DNA of 64,000 bases, taken from assembly GCA_963818775.1 (NCBI GenBank), contig CAWFUF010000011.1, forward strand, positions 868,001-932,000, in the 5' to 3' direction. Source of the DNA: JAMXLO01 sp963818775 (GTDB taxonomy: Bacteria; Pseudomonadota; Alphaproteobacteria; Acetobacterales; Acetobacteraceae). Within the stretch, counting starts at the first letter, position 1. Every line of letters starts with the position of its first letter. The translations under genes and the position numbers were made by a program. Positions 27,061 through 34,394 of this stretch are shown one piece after another. Under the pieces are notes generated by a model. It worked only from the letters and a program-made list of their open reading frames with translations. It made no database searches and had not been told where the DNA came from.

Positions 27061-29189
27061 AGCCAACGCGTGCGCCGCTGCTCGAGATGACGGACGTCTC
27101 GATTGTTTATCATACCCGCGCGGGGTCGGTGCCGGCTGTGAGCAGCGTGTCTCTTTCGATCGATGAGGGTGAGGCTGTGGCACTGGTCGGTGAATCAGGC
27201 TGTGGGAAATCGACCTTGGCGCTCGCGAGCCTTGGGCATTTTGGGCGCACCGGGCGGATCACTGAGGGCAGCATCAGTTTCGCTGGTGAGAACATCGCGA
27301 CCATGTCTGGCAGGGCGCTGCAACGCCTACGCGGCCCCGGCATCGGTATGGTTTACCAGGAGGCTATGTCGGTCCTGAACCCAAGTCTGCGTGTCGGCTC
27401 GCAACTCATCGAGACGGCCGTCGTTCATCGCGGGCTGCCGCGTCACGAGGCGCGCATCGCTGCACAGGACGTGCTCGCGGAGATGCAGATACCGGACCCG
27501 GAACGCATCATGGCGGCGTATCCACATCAGCTCTCCGGTGGGCAGCAGCAGCGTGCGGTCATCGCGATGGCGCTGTTGCCACAGCCGCGTCTGCTGTTGT
27601 TGGACGAGCCGACGACGGCGCTCGACGTGACGGTCGAGGCTGGCATTGTCGATCTGCTTGGCGAGCTGCGGCGAACACGCCGGACGGCGATGCTGTTCAT
27701 TTCGCACAATCTCGGCCTGGTCGCGCGGATCTGTGATCGCGCCGCCGTGATGTACGCCGGCGAAATCGTCGAGACCGGCGAAGTGCACCGGATCTTCGCG
27801 CAGCCGCGGCATCCCTACACGGCGGGTCTGCTGCGTTGCATCCCGCGTCCCGATCTGCCGCGCGGAATGCAGAAGCTGGTCCCGATCCCGGGGCAGATGC
27901 AATCGCACCAGGAAGGTCGCGCCGGCTGCCGCTTCGGTCCGCGCTGCGCGCACTTTCGCCGCGAGCTGTGCGATCAGGCGCCGATTCCGCTGAAGACGGT
28001 GGGTTCCGATGGGCTGGCGTCGGCGCGATGCGCGCGCACCGAGGAGATCGCATGGCAATCCACGCAGTACAGTGTCGAGCCAAACGTACAGCATCACGAT
28101 GAGACGCTGCTGGCGGTCAGAGCGCTCGACAAGTTCTACCCAATGCGTGTGCGGAATCAAGCCCGTACGCTGCGAGCGAACCATGATCTGACGTTCAACG
28201 TGGCGCGTGGCCAAAGCGTCGCCATTGTCGGGGAATCCGGCTGCGGCAAATCGACCTTCGCCAGGATCGTCATGGGATTGACGGCGGCCAGCGGCGGCCG
28301 GGCGATGTTTGAGACCATCGATCTTGCACGATTGCCAGTCGAGCGGCGCTCTGCGGCACTGCTGCGCGCCCTGCAGATGGTGTTTCAAAATCCCGACGAG
28401 ACGCTTAACCCATGCTACGCCGTCGGAACACAAATTGCCCGCGCCGTCCGTAAACTCGGCGTTGCGCGCAGTCGGGCGGCGGTTCGGGATCGGGTCCGCG
28501 AGCTGCTGAGCATGACTCGTCTGCCCGCGGTCTATGCCGGCCGCCGCCCGCGCCAGTTGTCCGGTGGGCAGAAGCAGCGAGTCGGTATCGCCCGGGCTTT
28601 CGCTGGCGCGCCGACATTGGTCGTGGCCGACGAACCGGTGTCCGCCCTCGACGTGTCGGTGCAGGCTGCAATCATCGAGCTGCTGGTGGATATCCAGCGC
28701 ACACAGCAAACGACATTCATTATCATCAGCCACGATCTGGGCTTTGTGCGGTACATCGCGGACAGCGTGGTGGTGATGTATCTCGGCCAGATCATGGAAG
28801 CGGGGACGGTGGAGCAGGTCTTCGAGCCGCCCTGGCATCCCTACACCGAGGCGCTGCTCGCTGCCGCTCCGACGATCGATCCGTCGAAATCCGACCGTCG
28901 CATCGTGCTGACCGGCGAACTGCCGAACCCCGTGTCGCCGCTCTCCGGCTGTCCGTTCCATACGCGGTGTCAGCGCAAGCTAGGACCGATCTGCGAAACC
29001 ATAACTCCGCCGGAGCGTCTGGCTCAGGCCGGTCACCGCATCCGCTGCCACATCCCCGTGCCCGATCTGGCAAGAAAACCTCCCCCTCCCGCCGGGGGAG
29101 GGGAGATTGGAACTACGACGCAACCGGTGGCCGCCAGCCCTGACGGTCGATCCAATCCGGCTCCAGCCGGTCGAAGCGCGACAGGCTGA
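27057..29189 (+). CDS. Fused double ABC transporter ATPase (DppD-DppF type)
   Basis: One 710-residue chain with two complete nucleotide-binding domains, which are separate genes in classic dpp/opp operons. Domain 1: Walker A GESGCGKST near 42-50, signature LSGGQQQ, Walker B LLLLDEPTTALD. Domain 2: GESGCGKST, LSGGQKQR, VVADEPVSALD. Each is followed by the oligopeptide C-terminal cysteine motif (CRFGPRCAHF; CPFHTRCQRKLGPIC). Its ATG overlaps the DppC-type stop. The last 30 or so residues (KPPPPAGGGEIGTTTQP onward) are read from a GC-rich hairpin repeat and run 77 bases into the convergent flavoprotein gene, so the C-terminus looks extended by the repeat. Confidence 0.93.
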   Translation: MKPTRAPLLEMTDVSIVYHTRAGSVPAVSSVSLSIDEGEAVALVGESGCGKSTLALASLGHFGRTGRITEGSISFAGENIATMSGRALQRLRGPGIGMVYQEAMSVLNPSLRVGSQLIETAVVHRGLPRHEARIAAQDVLAEMQIPDPERIMAAYPHQLSGGQQQRAVIAMALLPQPRLLLLDEPTTALDVTVEAGIVDLLGELRRTRRTAMLFISHNLGLVARICDRAAVMYAGEIVETGEVHRIFAQPRHPYTAGLLRCIPRPDLPRGMQKLVPIPGQMQSHQEGRAGCRFGPRCAHFRRELCDQAPIPLKTVGSDGLASARCARTEEIAWQSTQYSVEPNVQHHDETLLAVRALDKFYPMRVRNQARTLRANHDLTFNVARGQSVAIVGESGCGKSTFARIVMGLTAASGGRAMFETIDLARLPVERRSAALLRALQMVFQNPDETLNPCYAVGTQIARAVRKLGVARSRAAVRDRVRELLSMTRLPAVYAGRRPRQLSGGQKQRVGIARAFAGAPTLVVADEPVSALDVSVQAAIIELLVDIQRTQQTTFIIISHDLGFVRYIADSVVVMYLGQIMEAGTVEQVFEPPWHPYTEALLAAAPTIDPSKSDRRIVLTGELPNPVSPLSGCPFHTRCQRKLGPICETITPPERLAQAGHRIRCHIPVPDLARKPPPPAGGGEIGTTTQPVAASPDGRSNPAPAGRSATG
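29079..29104. repeat. GC-rich hairpin repeat inside the ABC ATPase 3' end
   Basis: CCTCCCCCTCCCG followed by CCGGGGGAGGGGA forms a nested GC-rich hairpin similar to the element at 3920-3942. It lies between the conserved end of the ABC ATPase and the convergent flavoprotein gene, and it is read through by the ATPase frame as a Pro/Gly stretch. Position between two convergent genes suggests it once served as an extragenic palindrome or bidirectional terminator. Confidence 0.55.
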
Positions 29190-30264
29190 AGCTGCTGAGG
29201 TCGGCGAACCCGCAAGACCCGTCGATAACAAGATCGCGCACCGCGTGTCCAGTCGCCGGCGACAGGCCGAACCCGATGCTCGACAGCGTCGCGATTATCA
29301 GGTTGTTCGGTGAGGCCATACGCTCGATCACCGGACGACCATCCGGCGTGTTCTCAACGATGCCGGCCCAGCTTCGAATAACGCGTGCATGCGCGGCACG
29401 CGGAAACAACTCGGCAACCCGCACGGCGATGTTGCGCATGAGCGGCGTGCTCGACCGATGCGGCACTGTGTTGTCGTTGATCTCAAGCCACTCGTGCGGA
29501 CCGCCGCCGTAGGCAAGATTGCCACGAAGGGTCTGCCGTCCGTACAGGCCGTTGCCATCCACGCCGCCGATCGGCATCAGCGGCAGGGGCTCCGTGACAA
29601 TCATCTCGGCGCGCGCCGCGACCATCGGCACACGCACGCCGAGCGAAGCGGCGAGGTGGCTGATCTGCGGACCGGCGGCGATCACCAGCGTCTCACAGCC
29701 GATCGTGCCCCGATCTGTTTGCACCGCGGTCACTTTGCCGCCCGTGGTCTGGAACCCCAGCACGGTGGTCTGTTGCAGCACGCGTCCGCCGTGGTCCTGC
29801 AAGGCCCAGGCGTATGCCTGCACTGTACGCTGAGGATTCGCGTGGCCGCCGAAGTGATGCAGATACCCGCCCGCAATATCTTCGCCTGCCAGCGGCACCA
29901 GGTCGCGGACCTGCCGCGCGTCAAGCTTCTCGGACACGAACCCCTGCCGCACCGCGTGCTGCCGCGCGTTGCCGTAGCGCTGCATCTGTTCCTCGTCCAT
30001 CGCGATGCGAATGCGCTTGCCACGGAACTCCGTCGGATAGCCAAGCAGCTCGTCCATCATCGGCCACAGGCGCTGCTCCTCGCGAAACAGCGGACTGAAT
30101 GGGTGCGTGCATCCGCCGCCGTTGCGACCCGATGCCTCCCAGCCGACGATTCCCTTGTCGATCACCAGGACATCGACACCCTCGCGCGCGAGCCACCATC
30201 CCGCTGACAGGCCGGTTGCGCCGCCGCCAACAATCACCACGGCCGCACCGTTCGGCTCACTCAT
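29113..30264 (-). CDS. FAD-dependent amine/D-amino-acid oxidoreductase (OoxB/HcnC-like)
   Basis: DAO-superfamily flavoprotein of 383 residues. The N-terminal dinucleotide motif is AVVIVGGGATGLSAGWWLAREG; VGWEASGRNGGGCTHPFSP follows, and the C-terminal GRPVIERMASPNNLIIATLSSIGFGLSP carries the FAD-binding end. This arrangement resembles beta subunits of opine/proline-type dehydrogenases (OoxB, HcnC, LhpB). Its ATG overlaps the stop of the OoxA-like gene upstream (ATGA), which strongly supports a two-subunit enzyme. It would oxidise a C-N bond, giving an imine that hydrolyses to amine plus carbonyl. The 3' end overlaps the ABC ATPase gene by 77 bases. Confidence 0.88.
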   Translation of the reverse strand: MSEPNGAAVVIVGGGATGLSAGWWLAREGVDVLVIDKGIVGWEASGRNGGGCTHPFSPLFREEQRLWPMMDELLGYPTEFRGKRIRIAMDEEQMQRYGNARQHAVRQGFVSEKLDARQVRDLVPLAGEDIAGGYLHHFGGHANPQRTVQAYAWALQDHGGRVLQQTTVLGFQTTGGKVTAVQTDRGTIGCETLVIAAGPQISHLAASLGVRVPMVAARAEMIVTEPLPLMPIGGVDGNGLYGRQTLRGNLAYGGGPHEWLEINDNTVPHRSSTPLMRNIAVRVAELFPRAAHARVIRSWAGIVENTPDGRPVIERMASPNNLIIATLSSIGFGLSPATGHAVRDLVIDGSCGFADLSSFSLSRFDRLEPDWIDRQGWRPPVAS

Positions 30265-31884
30265 TTGCCGTCCGCCGGTTCGTCGTCGGTCGGGCGTCCG
30301 GCAGACGTGTAAGAGCGCGGCGCATCCCAGTAGGGGACATATTGCGACGGCATGCCGAACCAGGTGTCCCAATGCCGCGTCATCCCCGCGTGCTCCTGCG
30401 TCTCGGCAACCACGGAGAGGGGCAGGGGGCGTACCGGCGCGCGATACGAGGCGAGCGGGATGTCGCGCAGCCGCGCGTCCGAGGCGAGCGCCAGCAGGGC
30501 AGCGACCTGTTCACGACAGCGGCGGCCTTGGCAAAGCCCCATGCCGGCCCGTGTCAGGCGCTTCACCTGGTCGGGATTGGGCGGCGCGTCGCCCAGCATC
30601 TGACCGAGTGAGCGCGCGTTGCGACGATCGTCCGGCCAGGCGAGATAACGCGGTGGGCGAAGCTCCATGATCTCGCGCGCAGTGACCTCCTCGCACTGGC
30701 AGACGAAAGGTTCACCGGCGGCGTCCACGACAGTCGCGCGCACCCAGTCGAGCCGGTAGGCGTCCATGTCGTACGCGGACGTGTTGGGCGGCGATGGGGG
30801 CTCAGGTAATCCGCTGGTCAGGCCGAGTGAAGTCGCAACCGCCGCGGCGGCGCGCCGGCCCTCCGCCCTGGCGATATCGGCATCCAATGTCTTCTCGGCC
30901 CAGATGCCCGCGCAATCGCCAGCGGCATAGAGCCACGACAATGTCGTTCGCTGCATGGTGTCGAGGATCGGAATGTGCCCACCTCGCTCGGCAACGTAGC
31001 TCATGCGGCAGCCAAGCGCGTCGAGCAGCTCGATCACCGGAACCGTGCCGACGCCCAATAGAACCGCATCGCAGGCGACTGACTGTTCCGGACCCTGCGA
31101 TGCGACGGGTGTAACTACGATCGCCTGTACGCCGTCGCTGCCCCCTATGGCGCGGCGCACCGTACGCCCGCATAGCACCGGCACGCCGGCGAGTTCCTGC
31201 AGCAACGATTTCGGCCCGATCGGTGCCGGTGCAACCTCGACCAGGGCAGCAATCTCGACACCGGCGTTTCGTAATGATCGCGCCGCGACCAATGCCTCAG
31301 CCGACGTGCCAAGCACGACCACGCGCCGCGCATCCAGGATGCCGAAACGCTCCGACAAACGCTGCGCGCCGGTGATGCCCAGCACGCCAGGGAGATCCCA
31401 ACCCGGAAAAGCGAGCCCCATGTCGCGCCGGCCTGCCGCCACGATCGCGCGCTCGCAGCCAAGCATGGACGCAGTTTCCATCGTGGTCGTGCAGGCCGGC
31501 GACCGGGCCGGGCAGCCATCCAACGCTAGGACCGTTGGCATAGAGGCCCCAGACCGAGGTGCCCAGTCGCACGTCCACGCCCGCGTCGAACAGCTCGGCG
31601 ATCGCCGGCTCGCGCGCGCTGAATGATTCCAGCATGGCGGTGCGATTGCGCGCCGCGGCACTGAAGCGCTGGCCGAAGTGCAGTGGAATGTCATCGCTCA
31701 TGACCGTGGCCGGCACCGGATTTTCATCCACGAGCACGACCTTGAGGCCAAGCTGCGCAGCATGGGCAGCCGCGGCTAAGCCGGCCGGGCCGGCGCCGAT
31801 CACCAGAAGCTGGCAGCTCTCCTGAACCGGCAGCGATTTCCCCGCGACGGATTTGGGGTCATGAGGTGTCGCCATACAGGTCAC
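30261..31884 (-). pseudogene. NAD(P)/FAD oxidoreductase with BFD-like iron-sulfur domain (OoxA/HcnB-like), frameshifted
   Basis: Alpha-subunit-type flavoprotein of about 530 residues. The N-terminal half reads LLVIGAGPAGLAAAAHAAQLG and then, in another frame, GCERAIVAAGRRDMGLAFPGWDLPGV, the second nucleotide fold (VVVLGTSAEALVAARSL) and a C-terminal cysteine cluster (FVCQCEEVTAREI and GMGLCQGRRCREQV) that binds [2Fe-2S]. The frames join near 31471-31495 if one base is removed, e.g. in the GGAAAC run on the minus strand. It begins at GTG 31884 (GTGA overlap with the Rieske stop) or ATG 31875. It is coupled to the OoxB-like gene. The small separate [2Fe-2S] subunit found in some relatives is absent. 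Confidence 0.82.
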
Positions 31885-33128
31885 GAACCGCCCGCAACCG
31901 CGGCAAGACGCGGTCCAACGCGCACGTGCCGATCGATGTAGCGCGTAGCCTCATCGCAGTACCAGTCGACAAAGCGCATCACCAGCGCCTCCGCCTCCTC
32001 GCTGTAGGGACCTGGAAGATAGCCCAGCGAGTTGACGCCGCGCTGGTTGGTCTCGCACAGGTCGCGGTCCTGGAGGTTGGTCCTGGTCCATAACTCGGTG
32101 AGTTCATCAACGCGGTAGTCAACGCCCTCGACCGCGTCCTTGTGGACCAGCCATTTCGACGTCACCACCGTCTCCTGCGGCCCCGTGGGCATTGCACTGA
32201 ACATGAAGGTGACATCGCTCGTGGCGTGCGCGAAGCAGTGCGGCTCCAGCGACCAGCGCATCGAGCCAATGTCGCCGCTCGCCACGTCGCACAGCAATTT
32301 GCTGCACGCCAGCTTGCCATCCATCGACAGCGTGACTGTGTCATCGTTGAGAGGGAACCGCATGGCCTGCCACCATTCACCTTCCACCGGCCCGGTTTCC
32401 AGCCCGGCTTCCGCCATCCTCGCGCGAAATCGCTCGAAGCGCTGGACATCGGCGAACTGCACGGGCCGGCGACCTCTGACCGGGAAGGTCAACGCGAGTT
32501 CGGGATGGCGCGCCGCGCAGTGGTAGCACTCGCGCGCATTTTCCATCACCAGCTTCCAGTTCGCCCGCTCCACCAGCGTACTCTCGAAGGCAAGCTTGGC
32601 GTTCGCCAGATTGTGCGGTGCCAGCAAAGGCGCGACGTGTTCGCGGAATTCCGTGAAGCGCGGCGGCTGCTCCGCCAGGCACACATAGATCGAGCCGGCG
32701 ACCGTCTCGACATGGATCGGCCGCAGTCCATGCGCGTCAACGTCGAGATCGGCTGCCATACGAGGGGCGTTGGCGAGCTTCCCGTCCAGGCCGTAGGTCC
32801 ATTGGTGATAGCGACAGGTCAGCCAGGATCCAGAGCCGTGACCATGCTCGCAAATCTGCGCACCGCGATGGCGGCAGGAATTGTAGAATCCGCGCAGGGC
32901 ACCGTCCTGCCCGCGCACGACGATCACCGGCGATTGCCCGACCGGGAACGCGAGGTAAGAGCCGGGTTCGGGAACCTCTACCTCGAACCCCGCCAGGATC
33001 CAGTTCTGGCCGTAGATCGCCGCCAGGTCGAACGCGAACACGTCGGGATCGACATAGAAGTCTTGCGGCAGTGTGTGCTTCGGTTGGCGTGCAGCAATCA
33101 GCGCGCGTATTCTTGCCAGATCGAGCAT
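31881..33128 (-). CDS. Rieske non-heme iron oxygenase, GbcA/CntA-like
   Basis: Oxygenase component of 415 residues that probably hydroxylates an N-methyl or related carbon. The Rieske site is CRHRGAQICEHGHG followed by CRYHQWTYG (C-x-H...C-x2-H). The mononuclear iron site is in ENARECYHCAARHPE. A C-terminal SRPBCC domain follows. This layout resembles betaine and carnitine oxygenases, but exact specificity cannot be read. The ATG at 33126-33128 is chosen because upstream in-frame sequence is arginine-rich and covers the divergent promoter region. Its stop overlaps the start of the OoxA-like gene, so oxygenase and both flavoprotein subunits form one coupled operon. No Rieske reductase gene is nearby. 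Confidence 0.9.
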   Translation of the reverse strand: MLDLARIRALIAARQPKHTLPQDFYVDPDVFAFDLAAIYGQNWILAGFEVEVPEPGSYLAFPVGQSPVIVVRGQDGALRGFYNSCRHRGAQICEHGHGSGSWLTCRYHQWTYGLDGKLANAPRMAADLDVDAHGLRPIHVETVAGSIYVCLAEQPPRFTEFREHVAPLLAPHNLANAKLAFESTLVERANWKLVMENARECYHCAARHPELALTFPVRGRRPVQFADVQRFERFRARMAEAGLETGPVEGEWWQAMRFPLNDDTVTLSMDGKLACSKLLCDVASGDIGSMRWSLEPHCFAHATSDVTFMFSAMPTGPQETVVTSKWLVHKDAVEGVDYRVDELTELWTRTNLQDRDLCETNQRGVNSLGYLPGPYSEEAEALVMRFVDWYCDEATRYIDRHVRVGPRLAAVAGGS

Positions 33129-33141
33129 GGGTGCTTCCCGG

Positions 33142-33169
33142 TTGCCTGTCGGTCGTCGGTGCGTATCCT
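33142..33169 (+). promoter_or_regulatory. Possible sigma-70-type promoter for the 33215 Rieske gene
   Basis: TTGCCT and TATCCT, 16 bases apart, lie in the 86-base gap between two divergent Rieske oxygenase genes, about 45 bases before the plus-strand ATG. Each box matches consensus only in part, so this is a candidate only. Confidence 0.25.
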
Positions 33170-33214
33170 GGCAGAGGCGCAGCGGTTTCGCGAGTGGTTT
33201 GGGGGGTGAGGACG

Positions 33215-34393
33215 ATGAACGATGGGGTCGTCGGGCTGCCGACAGGCGATGCCAGACTGCAAGGAGCCATCCGGGCATTGCAGGCACTGAGCGATACCGC
33301 TGCGCGGCCGTTCTCCAACGCTCGCGCCATGCCGCCGGAAATCTATACGTCTGCCGACATGCTGGCGGTCGAGCAGGAGCGCCTGTTCCGCAAGGAATGG
33401 ATCTGCGTTGGTCGGGCGAGCGCAATCGCCGAACCGGGCGCATATTTGACCTATGAGATCGCCGGTCAGCCGGTCATCATCGTGCGTGACCGGGCTGGCA
33501 GCGTGCGCGCGTTTTCCAATGTCTGTCTGCATCGGATGTCGGTTCTGTTGGAAGGGCGCGGCCGCACCACCGCGATCGTCTGCCCGTACCATGCATGGAG
33601 CTATGGCCTCGACGGTGCGCTGCTGGCGGCGCCGCATATGGAACGCACAACCGGCTTCTGCAAAGCGGACTATCGCCTGCCGGAGCTGCGCACCGAGATC
33701 TGGCTCGGCTGGATCTATGTCACGCTCAATCCCGATATCGCGCCCGTCGCTGAGCGAATGGCACAGCTCACCGAGCTGATCGGGCGTTATCACATGGAGG
33801 GCTATGTCGAGACATTCCGTGAGGAGCTTGTCTGGAACACGAACTGGAAAATTCTCGCCGAAAACTTCATGGAGAGCTACCACCTGCCGACCTTGCACCG
33901 GGCGACGATCGGACCCGCGTCGAAGATGGAGGAAATGGACTGCCCTCCGGGCTTCGATACGTTCAACTATCACTGGATCACCAAGGACGCCTCGCTCGCG
34001 ATCGGCAACGCTCACCCGGGCAACACCGCGCTCGAGGGAGACTGGCGCAAGACGGTGGCCTTGATGTCGATCTATCCGACGCAGCTCGTCTCGCTGACGC
34101 CCGGCTATTTTTGGTATCTGTTGCTGTCGCCGCGCGGTGTCGGCCAGGTGCATATCGTGTTCGCTGGTGGGCTCGCGCCGGAATTCATCCGCGATCCGCA
34201 CGGGCCGCAGCATATGGACACGCTCAAGGCGCTGCTGGACAAGGTAAATGCCGAGGACAAAAACGGCGTGGAGGCCGTGTTCCGTAATGCCCATGCACCG
34301 TTGGCGAAGCCGGGCCATCTGAGCTGGCTGGAACGGCCGAATTACGATTTTGCACGCTACCTTGCACGACAGCTCACCGGTGGTGCGAGCTGA
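33215..34393 (+). CDS. Rieske non-heme iron oxygenase, alpha-subunit type
   Basis: Second Rieske oxygenase, 392 residues. The Rieske pair is CLHRMSVLLEGRG plus CPYHAWSYGLDG, and the iron site is NFMESYHLPTLHR, as in proline-betaine (stachydrine) demethylase-like oxygenases. The ATG at 33215 follows GGGGTGAGG. It is transcribed away from the GbcA-like Rieske gene and converges with the old-yellow-enzyme gene, ending 2 bases before it. It is not closely similar in sequence to the other two Rieske proteins here, so the three are separate branches, not recent copies. It needs an external reductase. Confidence 0.9.
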   Translation: MNDGVVGLPTGDARLQGAIRALQALSDTAARPFSNARAMPPEIYTSADMLAVEQERLFRKEWICVGRASAIAEPGAYLTYEIAGQPVIIVRDRAGSVRAFSNVCLHRMSVLLEGRGRTTAIVCPYHAWSYGLDGALLAAPHMERTTGFCKADYRLPELRTEIWLGWIYVTLNPDIAPVAERMAQLTELIGRYHMEGYVETFREELVWNTNWKILAENFMESYHLPTLHRATIGPASKMEEMDCPPGFDTFNYHWITKDASLAIGNAHPGNTALEGDWRKTVALMSIYPTQLVSLTPGYFWYLLLSPRGVGQVHIVFAGGLAPEFIRDPHGPQHMDTLKALLDKVNAEDKNGVEAVFRNAHAPLAKPGHLSWLERPNYDFARYLARQLTGGAS

Positions 34394-34394
34394 T

